A DNA stretch of 51,759 nt. Source: Treponema sp. GTDB lineage: Bacteria > Spirochaetota > Spirochaetia > Treponematales > Treponemataceae. Positions within the stretch are counted from its first letter, which is position 1; every line of letters begins with the position of its first letter. Shown piece after piece: positions 41,085 to 50,490 of the stretch. A model generated the notes under the pieces. It was not told where the DNA came from. It was given only the letters and a program-made list of their open reading frames with translations, and made no database searches. Location of the stretch: the NCBI GenBank assembly GCA_024402475.1, contig JAKSTQ010000016.1, positions 1 to 51,759 on the forward strand. The letters run 5' to 3'. The position numbers were made by a program, and so were the translations under genes.

Positions 41085-41957
41085 ATGGACAAACTTAAAA
41101 TTCTTTTGGCTAAAGGCCGCATTTACGAATCAGTTTACGCACTTTTGAGCGATGTAGGAATTTCAATCAGTCTTCCTGACAGAACATACTTTCCGACAAC
41201 TAATCAGAAGGATCTTGCTTTCCAGGTTGTAAAACCACAGATTACAAGTCTCCTTCTTGCACAGAATAAAGCTGATGTTGGTTTTTCCGGAAAAGACTGG
41301 GTTTACGAAAATGGTGTAGAAGATAAGGTTGAAGAAATTATGGACCTTGGATTTGATCCTGTTCGTATCGTTGCTGCAATTCCTGAAAATGTTGATTACG
41401 AAAAACTTCTTAAGACACCTGTAACTATTGCAACTGAATATCAGGCATTGAGCCGTAAATATGTTGAAGATAAAAAAATCGACGGTACAATTTTCAGAAC
41501 TTGGGGAACAAGTGAAGGTTTTGTTCGCGATGATCCTGATTCTGAAGCACAGATTCTTATCGATAATACTTCAACTGGTTCATCACTTAAAGCTAACCGA
41601 CTTAAGATTGTTGATACTTTGATGGAATCTTCTACAAGAATGTATGCTTCTAAAGAAGCCCTTAAAGATCCTGAAAAGAAACAGAAAATCATGGAACTTA
41701 AAATGCTCTTTGAAGCAGTTCTTGCTGCCCGCGGAAAAGTAATGCTTGAAATGAACATTGCTAAAGATAAATTCGACAATCTTGTAAAAGAACTTCCTTC
41801 GATGAAAAGTCCTACTGTCAGCCCATTGTTCGGCGATGACGGTTATGCTGTAAAAATTGCAGTTAAGAAAAGTGAAGTTCCGGTTCTTCTTCCAAAACTT
41901 CAGAGTCTTGGAGCAACTGATATTCTCGAATATGAATTGAGAAAAGTTCTTCCATAA
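41085..41957 (+). CDS. hisG: ATP phosphoribosyltransferase, long form (HisG)
   Basis: The product is 290 residues from the ATG at 41085, preceded by a GAGG ribosome-binding site; upstream ATG (41073) and TTG (41037) starts are possible but poorly placed. The N-terminal LKILLAKGRIYESVYALLSD, KADVGFSGKDWVYENG, IATEYQALSRKYVEDKKIDG and the PRPP-binding IDNTSTGSSLKANRLKIVDT are HisG motifs. The C-terminal 75 residues form the ACT-like HisG_C regulatory domain, so histidine feedback is expected. It catalyses the first step of histidine synthesis. No other his gene is nearby, and the GTSEGFVRDDPDS segment differs from the usual GSVE region, so a diverged or solitary role cannot be excluded. Confidence 0.85.
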   Translation: MDKLKILLAKGRIYESVYALLSDVGISISLPDRTYFPTTNQKDLAFQVVKPQITSLLLAQNKADVGFSGKDWVYENGVEDKVEEIMDLGFDPVRIVAAIPENVDYEKLLKTPVTIATEYQALSRKYVEDKKIDGTIFRTWGTSEGFVRDDPDSEAQILIDNTSTGSSLKANRLKIVDTLMESSTRMYASKEALKDPEKKQKIMELKMLFEAVLAARGKVMLEMNIAKDKFDNLVKELPSMKSPTVSPLFGDDGYAVKIAVKKSEVPVLLPKLQSLGATDILEYELRKVLP

Positions 41958-41985
41958 CGGATTTTGAAAAATTACAAATCCAAAA

Positions 41986-42042
41986 AAAAGCCTGATGATT
42001 TACTGCAATTGAAAACTGCAAGTTACCATCAGGCTTTTGTTT
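41986..42042. terminator. Bidirectional rho-independent terminator
   Basis: AAGCCTGATG (about 41988-41997) pairs with CATCAGGCTT (42027-42036), with T-rich runs on both strands. It separates hisG from the convergent lipoprotein gene. Confidence 0.85.
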
Positions 42043-42063
42043 TTTAAATTTCTTTCTTAGCGG

Positions 42064-45000
42064 TTATCTGTAAATCTGACATTTCATTCCGTTGTTTGAA
42101 AAGTCAAAAAGAACGTTTGTTGCTGCTCCACTTCCGCCGTTAATTTTATTATTGATAACCATATATTCACCAGGTTCAACATAATACTTAGAATATCCGC
42201 CGACCCAGCAGTTCTGGAGAGCAATACCTGCTTTTGGTCCGTTTTCAAAAGTTGCTGAATCCATAAGTCCTGCGTATACCTTGAAGTAGTATTGCGGACA
42301 TGTGATATCCCAGGATACTGTGTAGTAGTTGTTCCCAGAAACCTGAAGAAGAAGACACTGTTCAGTATTTTTTGCATCCCAGTCTGTTGGTAAACCTTGT
42401 GTTGTGTTTGGACCGTCAGGGTTATCGCCACCTTTAAGGAAAGCACAAAGATGAGCACTTGCTCCTGTATAAGGCCAGACGTTGTTAATGTTTTTTGTTA
42501 AGTTAGCATCTGACATTGGTGTGTTAAAATCCCTAAGTTCAATTGTTGTTCTTGAGATTGAGGCATAATTGCTTGCTTTATCAGTTGTTTTCAGTGCAGA
42601 AGTTGCAGTTGCTGTAATATGGAAAGTTAAACCTTCGTTGTATTTTACAGTAGCATTGTTGTTGCCTGAGCCGCCAATTTCAACAGGACTTGAATAAGGT
42701 GTATTGGCCTGTGATGTTGTTGCAGGTCGGGCTCTGGATGGCTTTGTTTGTCCGTCACTGTACTGGTCTGTAACACTATAAGTTGTCGCACCGCGGGTCA
42801 ATTTATCCCATGAATATGTCAGTGTTGAATCTGGTGACTGACAGTCAATCTTAAAGGTTGATTTAAGACAGTTTGAATAATTTGCGGCATAACTTGTAAC
42901 AGTAGCTTTCTGACTTTTAATACGAATTACAGGAAGTTCTACACCAGCTGAACTGTAAGTTGCAGTGTATTTTGGGTTTCCATAATTGGTTCCACCTGTT
43001 TTATCATAAACAAAGTCTGCATCAACAGTAACATCAAACTGCGCACCTTTACATGGCAATGAACCGATATTTACAGTTATTGTTTTGTCAGATTCTGTGC
43101 AGGCATTTGATTTTACGTTTTGTGTGATTACATGTAAACCGGTTTTGATGTATTCGGCAACAAGAGTTGGATCTGTACAATCTTTATCGTAGATGAGAAC
43201 ATATTTTGGTGTGATGTCTGTTTTCCAGGTACTTGAGTCAGCTCCGTTGGAAGAAAGTTCGTATGCATTTTTGAGAATAGAACTCTTTGCTGCAATAACT
43301 TTGTACTGTGCAATAGAAAGTACTGGCGGTATTCTCAAAATTGTGTTATCTGAAGAATCTTTTGTTTTTTGAGAAATTGTAATGTTGCCGTTGCCTTTCT
43401 GGATCGTTCTTGTGAATGTAATTGTAACAGTTCCTGCTGCTTCATTAAAAGTAAGACTGCTTACAGCCGGTTTGTCTGTAATGATACAGATTGATTTTCG
43501 TGAATTAAGGTTGTTAGCCCAGCTTTCGTTTACAAGAGTTTGAATATCAGAAATTTTTGAGCCATTGCTGTCTTGAATAGAACCACCCTTGAGGTTGATT
43601 GATTTAACATTAAGGATTGGTTTGTCATCGTTTTTCTTAATTGTATAAGAAAATTCAAATTCACGGGCAAATGTATTTGCAGCAGTTGTCATGTTGATTA
43701 CAGCATTATTATTTAAAGTAATCTGTGGAACTGCAGTTGAGCCTGAAGCCGGTACAAATTTCATTTCTTTGTTGAATCGAAGTTTAAGGATGATTACATC
43801 ATTTTCTCCGTAGTTGCCGTCAGATTTATCTGCATGGAGATATTCTACACGTGGTGTGTTTGTATCTACAAGGAATCCAAAATCCTGAATTGTTGCATTG
43901 TGTGCAAGGTCAGAAACAGTTGCTTTGAATGATAATGACGAACCGACAAGATTTTTTACGATTACTTCAAATTTTCCGTCATCAGTAAGTTTGAATGTTT
44001 CATGAGCTTCATCTGGTTCAACTTTTGTTCCGTTGCATTCAAGAGTAAAAGCAAGTTTTTTTGCATTCAGCCAGGCTGCAGCAGAATCATCTGTGAACGA
44101 TCCGTAAACTGTTACTTCTGCTCCGGAATCAAATGCAGGCAAAAGAGTACTTGTGTCAGTATAGGTTTTGTCTTTGTATTTGATTTTCTCAAATGTGATT
44201 GACGGCGGAGTAATGTCACCAAGAATTGTGTAAGTTTTAACAATCTTGTTTCCGTTTCCGTCTTCTGCAAGAACAACAAATGTCTGGTTAGAAAGAGTTC
44301 GGGTAACGCCACTGAACTGTTCACCGATTCCAAGGTCTGAGAAAAGATTGAGGTTAAGGTTTGATTTGTATCTTAAGCGGGTAATTCCTGAGACAGGATC
44401 TGTTTCTGTTCCGTCTTGTATCAATGCTGGAAGTGTATAAATCTTGCCGTTCTTTAAATCTGATACAGACGATGCTGCATCTGTTGATGAATTCCATTTT
44501 GCTGCATTTGTATTTGAAAGTGTAACAATGTCATCTTTGTCTGTTACATATGCAATTTTAACATGTTTGATATCAGTATCATCTTTTGCAGTAAATTCAA
44601 GAGAGAAATCTCCGTCTTTGTTACCAAACAACGGCTGGTCAATCTGTTTTTCTGTTCCATTGATAAAATGTTTGAGTTCAACAGAAGGGAAGGTTTTATC
44701 TTCGACTTTAATGTAGCCGGTTTTTGTAACAGCGGTTTTTCCGTTATTGTCTTTAGCGTTGATTTCGATAAAGTAAGTCATACAGTCTTTTGGAACCGGA
44801 AGCTGAAAGAAAATTGTGTTTTCTGAAACTTTAGTTCCGCGTTCATAGAGAGTATCCTGACTTACGATTGCACCTGAGGAATTGTTCTTTCTGACTGTAG
44901 AAGTTACTTCGGCAATTTCTGTATCGTCGTATGCAGTACCATTAATTGTTGTTCCTGCGTAAACAGAAAGCGGTGGATTTGCAGGTGGATTATTACCGCC

Positions 45001-45927
45001 AAGTGTCATTTCTATCCATGGCTGGTCAGCTTCTTTCCACATACAGAAAACGCCGTGAGCATAAGTATCTTCTCTATTACCTGAACTGTCGCGGCTGCAG
45101 GTAATGATTGTGAACATATGCTTTGAAGAGTTGAGGGATGCAAATTTTGGATAGTCTGCAAGTTTAACTAAGAATTCCCATGCGCGCAGACTGTTCATTT
45201 CAATGTAAGCTTTGCCTTCTGCAAATTTTGTATCTTTTACAAGGCGTTTTTCAAGGTAAACATTTTCTGTACCGGTTTCCTTGATGATTACATCGATATA
45301 TTCAATTGTGTTTTCATCAACGGTTGTTCCAGAAAGAGTAAAATCACCTGTAACAAATTTTGAAACTTCTGTAATTTTTTTGTAGTCGGTGATTGCATTC
45401 AGTGTATCCATTGCCTGTGTTGTTGCAGGGTAGAGCGCAGGGTTTGAAACCGTAACTTTTGGCGGATCTGTGTCTACAATTACAGAACGCATTTTCTTTG
45501 ATTCTTCACCGATATTATTTGCTGCATCGGTTGCTGTTACACTGAGGTTATATGTTCCTGATACTGGAATTGAAATTGATTTAATTGTAAAGTTTACAGT
45601 TTTTCCGTCTGGAGCAACTGACCAGGTCGAAAGCGGATCTGCAGCATAAGTTGAAGAACCGCTGGCCTTAACTTTCCATGCACCTGCCTCGCCTATCCAG
45701 GTATTCCCGTTACATTCTACTGTAATTGTTTTTACTGCAAAATTATCTGTTACTCTTGCAGTGATGTCAAAACCAGCTGCCATTACACACTGGCGTGGTT
45801 CCGGTGTAAGAATTGTTACGCTTGGACCAATAAGGTCGATTGCTTCTCCAAGACCGACTGTGCAGGAAGCCAGAAGGAATGCGGATAATGCTGTAATAAT
45901 TGCTGTTATTTTTTTAGTGATTTTCAT
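42064..45927 (-). CDS. Giant lipoprotein with repeated Ig-like domains, downstream paralogue
   Basis: The 1,287-residue protein starts MKITKKITAIITALSAFLLA with lipobox LLASC, then VGLGEAIDLIGPSVTI. The start at 45927 has a strong AAGGAGG site. A series of Ig-like beta domains follows (AAGFDITARVTDNFAVKTIT; DPPKVTVSNP; VTVYGSFTDDSAAAWLNAKK; ADKSDGNYGENDVIILKLRF). A C-terminal region ends in a Cys/Trp/Tyr-rich module (about 1150-1287: NNYYTVSWDITCPQYYFKVY). It is probably anchored in the outer membrane and exposed on the surface. It is the paralogue of the gene 17 bp upstream (shared lipobox context, Ig-like units and the KIDCQSP/KIDCVTP segment). The function is not known; adhesion or binding of a polymer is a guess. 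Confidence 0.8.
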   Translation of the reverse strand: MKITKKITAIITALSAFLLASCTVGLGEAIDLIGPSVTILTPEPRQCVMAAGFDITARVTDNFAVKTITVECNGNTWIGEAGAWKVKASGSSTYAADPLSTWSVAPDGKTVNFTIKSISIPVSGTYNLSVTATDAANNIGEESKKMRSVIVDTDPPKVTVSNPALYPATTQAMDTLNAITDYKKITEVSKFVTGDFTLSGTTVDENTIEYIDVIIKETGTENVYLEKRLVKDTKFAEGKAYIEMNSLRAWEFLVKLADYPKFASLNSSKHMFTIITCSRDSSGNREDTYAHGVFCMWKEADQPWIEMTLGGNNPPANPPLSVYAGTTINGTAYDDTEIAEVTSTVRKNNSSGAIVSQDTLYERGTKVSENTIFFQLPVPKDCMTYFIEINAKDNNGKTAVTKTGYIKVEDKTFPSVELKHFINGTEKQIDQPLFGNKDGDFSLEFTAKDDTDIKHVKIAYVTDKDDIVTLSNTNAAKWNSSTDAASSVSDLKNGKIYTLPALIQDGTETDPVSGITRLRYKSNLNLNLFSDLGIGEQFSGVTRTLSNQTFVVLAEDGNGNKIVKTYTILGDITPPSITFEKIKYKDKTYTDTSTLLPAFDSGAEVTVYGSFTDDSAAAWLNAKKLAFTLECNGTKVEPDEAHETFKLTDDGKFEVIVKNLVGSSLSFKATVSDLAHNATIQDFGFLVDTNTPRVEYLHADKSDGNYGENDVIILKLRFNKEMKFVPASGSTAVPQITLNNNAVINMTTAANTFAREFEFSYTIKKNDDKPILNVKSINLKGGSIQDSNGSKISDIQTLVNESWANNLNSRKSICIITDKPAVSSLTFNEAAGTVTITFTRTIQKGNGNITISQKTKDSSDNTILRIPPVLSIAQYKVIAAKSSILKNAYELSSNGADSSTWKTDITPKYVLIYDKDCTDPTLVAEYIKTGLHVITQNVKSNACTESDKTITVNIGSLPCKGAQFDVTVDADFVYDKTGGTNYGNPKYTATYSSAGVELPVIRIKSQKATVTSYAANYSNCLKSTFKIDCQSPDSTLTYSWDKLTRGATTYSVTDQYSDGQTKPSRARPATTSQANTPYSSPVEIGGSGNNNATVKYNEGLTFHITATATSALKTTDKASNYASISRTTIELRDFNTPMSDANLTKNINNVWPYTGASAHLCAFLKGGDNPDGPNTTQGLPTDWDAKNTEQCLLLQVSGNNYYTVSWDITCPQYYFKVYAGLMDSATFENGPKAGIALQNCWVGGYSKYYVEPGEYMVINNKINGGSGAATNVLFDFSNNGMKCQIYR

Positions 45928-45944
45928 ATTCTCATTCCTCCTTA

Positions 45945-48900
45945 TTAGTTTGTGTATCCGTAAATTGCAGGGTTGTAGATTAATATGGCCTGACCGAATC
46001 CTACATTTGTTTTTGCAGGATTGAGGTAACTGCTGCTTAGCGTCTGAAGACAATAGTTGTCAAGAATCTGCCAGCTTGACCAGTAATAATTGCTGCCGTT
46101 TTTGTATGCTACCTGGAATTTCTGGTAGATCGGTTCATTCTGTGATAAAGGCCAGCCTGCTGTATAAGAGTTGGCTTCAGGAATCTGGCTTCCAAAGACT
46201 GCAAAACAATACTGACCTTTACTGTCTTTGACATTGTTACATGAGCTTTGTGTATAAACTCTGAGTACTGTTTTAAATGCGCCTTCATATCCTGACAGAG
46301 AATTACTGAATCCTGTTTTTTCTGCAGTAGCTTTAATGTAAATTTTTGCATTTGTTGTGTAATTATCAGCTCCGAGAGTTTCTGACAATTCCTGTGTACC
46401 GTCAAATGTTGTAATTGTATTGGCTGTTACACCTGTAGTAGTACTTGCAAGTCCTTTAAGTGCACTTGCTGTGATGTTTTTTGTAGTTGTCTGAACAAAA
46501 GCATCTTTGGTTGTAGAATTTGACATTGTACCTGTTCTTGTCGGATCGATTATGTAGCTCATTTTGACACTTGGAGTTACACAGTCGATTTTTGCTTTTG
46601 TTGTTTTACAGGTCTGGTCGTTAGTTCCGTTGGTTGCAATTCTGTTTACACGGATTACTGGTGTTGCAACTGGACCTACAAGGAATTTGTAGTCGTTTTC
46701 TGCAAGACCTGTATCCATATAATTGTAGGCATCGTCACGAACACTGTTGTCACTGAGAGTAAGTGTGTATTCAACACCGTTTACAAGACAGTCAATAAAG
46801 TCGCTGTCTTTTACTGTAAGACTAAGTGTATCAGTTCCGTTGCCGGACAGTTCCTGAACATCAAAAGTTGCCATGTGATAGCCGCAGTTTTCAAGAACTT
46901 TGCGGAGATTTTTAACGACTGCATTATGGGCCTCGATTTCTGTTGAGTTGTCTGGATTTGGCAGTTCTTTGATGGCATATTTGTAATTAAGGACATATTT
47001 TGTTGTAAGGTCTGGAGTAACATCTGCGGTATCAGTTACAGGAATTTTAAGTCCGTTTGTGTACTGCATGTATGGACCTTCTGCAATGATTGTGTCGATT
47101 CCATTTTTATCTTTACCATATTTGAATGGTTTTGTAGCATCACCGCAGACGGTTATTCTATCAGCTGCTTTTGATGGCAGGAATATTTTGTCTTCAAAAA
47201 CTTCCTTGCTTAATACAGGTGGGATATACCATCCTGCAGTGCGTTTAAGTACCAGAGAGCCGCTTGTAATATTTACCTTTTCGTTGAATTTTAATTTTAT
47301 TGTTATCTGTCCGTCTGTTTTTTGAATAACACTATCAGGAGCAGGAACAAATGATGATTTTACGAGGTATGGCTTGATACTGTCGATTTTGAGTTTTTTA
47401 TTGTTGAAGTCAGTTCCGGCACCAGTTTTTGTAAAGGTACCTTCAACTGTTGCTCCATTTAAATTGATTGGATTGTCAGCTGGAATGGCTAACTGTGAAC
47501 ATTCAACTTCATCAGCAATTTTGTATGTAAAATAGAATGTATTGGAACTGCTGTTCTTGTTGCGGTTTGTATCGTAAACTGCACGTCTTTTTTCTGCAGT
47601 AACGGCAGTGCCATCTTTGTTCTTAAATCCTGTAGAGTTAAATTCGATATAAGGAAGTTTGCCACTGGCAGGATATATAGCTACACGGTTGTCAAAATCT
47701 GCCTGCAGAACAATTTCATCATTGAGGGTATAAGTATGGTTGTCTTCTTTTGTTGCAATGATCTGTGTAAGGTTACCAAGTGTATCAAATGCAACAGTCA
47801 GTTTTGATCCGGCAGAATTGTTGAGCTGGTCTGTTGCTGTCAGTGTGATATTAAAGTTCTTACCAGATGCAGGAGCAGAAGAAGGTGATTCTCCTGTTAA
47901 TTTTATGAGCAAAGGATTTGCTGCAGACCACTGCTGTGAGATTGTAAATCCTGTAGATTCAGATGGATCCTGCGGATTGTTTTTACTTGTTGCATTGCAG
48001 GCAGTAATGGACATGTTGTTCTGCGCTACAGGAGTGATTCTGATTTCTGTGATTTTTACAGAAAGAGTAATCAGCGGGTTATCAACGGTTTTCCAGGTAG
48101 CGTCCCCAGTCTGCTTGTATTCAATTTTAAAGCTAGGTTTTGATGTAAAGCGGTTAAGGCGGAATGTCTGAGTAGTAATGTTTTCTGTGTTGTCCCTTGC
48201 AGCGAACATAAATACTTTGTTGCTGTTGTCGACTGTTCCGTTTTTAATGAAGTCAGTAAAGAAATCCCACTGGTTACTTACATTTGAAGTATAACGGTGA
48301 GTAGTTGAATCATAAACAGGAGATCCCTGAACGGTGAGTTTGTGAATTACAGAACCTGCAAAAGTTGCATTACCTGAAAAGTCGTAAGTCTTGTTGAAAT
48401 ATTCTGTAAATTTATCAATGTCATTATTTCCTTCAGGAAGCCATGCAACTGCAATGTCACTTACGGCGCTGTTATCGATAATGGAAGCAGAGATAGAGAA
48501 TTTTCCGTTTGTCAGAACCGGAACAGAATTTTCTTCTGGAGTTCTGACAATGATTGTAGGAGCTTCACCATTAGTTACCTGAAGGTCAATTGCTTTGAGG
48601 TAAGTAGCGTTATTTGCTGTGCTGTCAATGATTTTCATTACCAGCTTGTAGTTTGCGTCCTGGGCTGGAGCTGTAATACCAAAAGTATGATCACGCAAAC
48701 CTGGAGTAAAATCGTTTACAGATGTAAAGCTTGCAGAAGGAACACTGGTGATATTTGTGAAATCTGTGTTTTTTACAACTGCATATGAGATTGCAGAAAT
48801 TCCGTCATCGTCAAAAACTGATACTGGAATATTTCCCTGTGTAGGAACTTTTACAACCGAGCCCTGCATTGAAGAAAATCTTGCGTGAGGAATATCATAT

Positions 48901-49766
48901 TCTTCTTCCCATGCAAAAACATTCTGGCAGATTGTTGTTACCTGACCGGCATTTCCAACAACAACCAGTTCAGGCAGGATGTAATGAAGCCCTGTTTTAA
49001 GTGAATCTTTTGCAGTTGTCATATCGGCAGAAGTGAAAGAGAACTCAGGCGCATAAGCATTTGCAGAAGCATCCGGGGCTCTGTTAGCGATGAATGGTCC
49101 GCCGATTTTGTTTCCCCGTTCGTCTACTTCATAAAGAGATAATTTTGCGCTTTTGACACCATAGCGGGCTGTAACATTTGTTAAAAGAGAGAAACTTTTA
49201 TTCTGGAAGTAGTCTTTGTTTTCTGTACTTTCGCGTTTTGCGGTGCGTCCGTCCGAATCTGTAAATTCTGAAATTGGCAGAAGGCGGGCTACATAGCCAT
49301 CGCGTTTGATGCGTGGTTCTTTTACATCAATGTCAGAAGTATCAAGAATTACTGTTATTGAACTTGATGAAAATTCTGAACCGTTACGGTTTTTGTCAAA
49401 GGCAGTAATTTCAAAATAAATTTCTGTGTCTTCAGCGAATTCATCAAAAGGACAACTGAAGGCACCGTTGCTGTCTATATCAGTCCATGTGCGGGTAAAC
49501 GGCCCCTGTTTTTTAGGAAGCCCTGTTACAGGATCAGTAATTGAATAGGAATAGACAAAACGAATTTCTTCTGTTTTTGTGTTGTCTTTTGCTATTCCTG
49601 AAATTGCAAATTTCTTTGCAACAAATGCATTGTTTCCCGGGCTTGTGATTTCAAGAACTGGAGCTTCCAGGTCAATAGCATTACCAAGTCCTATGTCACA
49701 GGAGGTAAGTCCCATCAAAAATGCGGAAAGTGTAATAGCGATTGTAGAAAAACTTTTTTTAATCAT
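45945..49766 (-). CDS. Giant lipoprotein with repeated Ig-like domains, upstream paralogue
   Basis: The 1,273-residue protein starts MIKKSFSTIAITLSAFLMGL with lipobox LTSC, then DIGLGNAIDLEAPVLEI, nearly the same as its neighbour. Several Ig-like beta domains are visible: ITSPGNNAFVAKKFAISGIA; IIVRTPEENSVPVLTNGKFS; IKPYLVKSSFVPAPDSVIQK. The C-terminal part shares VIRVNRI...KIDCVTPSVKMSYI with the paralogue but ends in a different Trp/Tyr-rich module (YYWSSWQILDNYC). The ATG at 49766 has AAAGG 9 nt upstream; the earlier TTG at 49775 is not favoured. A tandem duplication followed by divergence of the terminal module is the simplest origin. Predicted outer-membrane, surface-exposed lipoprotein. 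Confidence 0.8.
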   Translation of the reverse strand: MIKKSFSTIAITLSAFLMGLTSCDIGLGNAIDLEAPVLEITSPGNNAFVAKKFAISGIAKDNTKTEEIRFVYSYSITDPVTGLPKKQGPFTRTWTDIDSNGAFSCPFDEFAEDTEIYFEITAFDKNRNGSEFSSSSITVILDTSDIDVKEPRIKRDGYVARLLPISEFTDSDGRTAKRESTENKDYFQNKSFSLLTNVTARYGVKSAKLSLYEVDERGNKIGGPFIANRAPDASANAYAPEFSFTSADMTTAKDSLKTGLHYILPELVVVGNAGQVTTICQNVFAWEEEYDIPHARFSSMQGSVVKVPTQGNIPVSVFDDDGISAISYAVVKNTDFTNITSVPSASFTSVNDFTPGLRDHTFGITAPAQDANYKLVMKIIDSTANNATYLKAIDLQVTNGEAPTIIVRTPEENSVPVLTNGKFSISASIIDNSAVSDIAVAWLPEGNNDIDKFTEYFNKTYDFSGNATFAGSVIHKLTVQGSPVYDSTTHRYTSNVSNQWDFFTDFIKNGTVDNSNKVFMFAARDNTENITTQTFRLNRFTSKPSFKIEYKQTGDATWKTVDNPLITLSVKITEIRITPVAQNNMSITACNATSKNNPQDPSESTGFTISQQWSAANPLLIKLTGESPSSAPASGKNFNITLTATDQLNNSAGSKLTVAFDTLGNLTQIIATKEDNHTYTLNDEIVLQADFDNRVAIYPASGKLPYIEFNSTGFKNKDGTAVTAEKRRAVYDTNRNKNSSSNTFYFTYKIADEVECSQLAIPADNPINLNGATVEGTFTKTGAGTDFNNKKLKIDSIKPYLVKSSFVPAPDSVIQKTDGQITIKLKFNEKVNITSGSLVLKRTAGWYIPPVLSKEVFEDKIFLPSKAADRITVCGDATKPFKYGKDKNGIDTIIAEGPYMQYTNGLKIPVTDTADVTPDLTTKYVLNYKYAIKELPNPDNSTEIEAHNAVVKNLRKVLENCGYHMATFDVQELSGNGTDTLSLTVKDSDFIDCLVNGVEYTLTLSDNSVRDDAYNYMDTGLAENDYKFLVGPVATPVIRVNRIATNGTNDQTCKTTKAKIDCVTPSVKMSYIIDPTRTGTMSNSTTKDAFVQTTTKNITASALKGLASTTTGVTANTITTFDGTQELSETLGADNYTTNAKIYIKATAEKTGFSNSLSGYEGAFKTVLRVYTQSSCNNVKDSKGQYCFAVFGSQIPEANSYTAGWPLSQNEPIYQKFQVAYKNGSNYYWSSWQILDNYCLQTLSSSYLNPAKTNVGFGQAILIYNPAIYGYTN

Positions 49767-49894
49767 ACGAACCAACCTTTTAAGTTTAAATAAACCCTAA
49801 TTAGTTATCGGCTGATACTCTCTTTTTCTACAATAATATAGTAAATTTTAATTTTGTGAATATAAAATAATTGCGATTGATATAAAAACAACAT

Positions 49895-49910
49895 GTTTAT
49901 TGAAATAAAC
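49895..49910. promoter_or_regulatory. Perfect palindromic operator overlapping the Lrp-gene promoter
   Basis: GTTTATT-GA-AATAAAC is an exact inverted repeat. Its right half covers the -35 box TTGAAA (49900-49905) of the regulator gene. This is the position expected for an autorepressing Lrp/AsnC site. Confidence 0.6.
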
Positions 49911-49928
49911 CGATAAAAAAGGTATAAC
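49900..49928 (+). promoter_or_regulatory. Promoter of the Lrp/AsnC-aminotransferase unit
   Basis: TTGAAA (49900-49905), a 17-nt spacer and TATAAC (49923-49928). A ribosome-binding site AAAGGTGG precedes the ATG at 49964. Confidence 0.65.
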
Positions 49929-49963
49929 TTAAATATTCCTAATATGTGAAAGGTGGTATTTTT

Positions 49964-50446
49964 ATGGAAGAAATCCTCAATTTGTTGCGTGAAAACGCTC
50001 GTTTGTCTGCAGAAGACATTGCTTCAATGACTAAAAAAACTGTTGATCAGGTTAAAGAAATCATTGCAAAGCTTGAAGCCGATGGAGTCATCCTTAAATA
50101 CGCCGCCATTATCGACCCGGAAAAACTGGGCAAAGGAAAATCAACATATCAGGCAGAAATCGAAGTTCAGTGTACACTTGAACGCGGACAGACTTTTGAT
50201 ACAATCGCTGACCGTATTTACAGATTCCCACAGGTAAAATCACTTTACCTTATGTCTGGCGGTTATGACCTTAAAATTGTAATCGAAGGTGATGATCCTC
50301 GTGACATTTTCTACTTTGTATCTGGTAAACTTGCTACAATTCCGGGTGTTCGTGCTACAAAGACTTCTCTTATCATGAAGACTTACAAAGAAAACGATAC
50401 TATTTACGTATCTGATGAACGTGACCGCCGCGAGGCAATGGCTTAA
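49964..50446 (+). CDS. Lrp/AsnC-family transcriptional regulator
   Basis: The 160-residue protein has an N-terminal winged helix (about 1-60: NARLSAEDIASMTKKTVDQV then LEADGVILKYAAIIDPEKLG) and a C-terminal RAM/AsnC effector domain (about 65-150: SLYLMSGGYDLKIVIEGDD, IPGVRATKTSLIMKTYKEND). The winged helix is slightly short of the canonical layout but clear. It is followed 44 bp later by an aminotransferase gene, a common pairing in which the regulator controls amino-acid transamination. The exact palindrome over its own promoter suggests autoregulation. The ATG at 49964 is chosen because AAAGGTGG sits 7 nt upstream; the earlier GTG at 49946 has no site. Confidence 0.88.
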   Translation: MEEILNLLRENARLSAEDIASMTKKTVDQVKEIIAKLEADGVILKYAAIIDPEKLGKGKSTYQAEIEVQCTLERGQTFDTIADRIYRFPQVKSLYLMSGGYDLKIVIEGDDPRDIFYFVSGKLATIPGVRATKTSLIMKTYKENDTIYVSDERDRREAMA

Positions 50447-50490
50447 CAGCAGGCTGTATCTTCAGCCGTATTTGAATAAGGAACATTAAA

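Noticed and set aside
45928..46053. N-terminal 42-codon extension of the downstream giant lipoprotein
   Set aside because: It overlaps the end of the upstream gene, and a strong AAGGAGG site plus signal peptide start at 45927.
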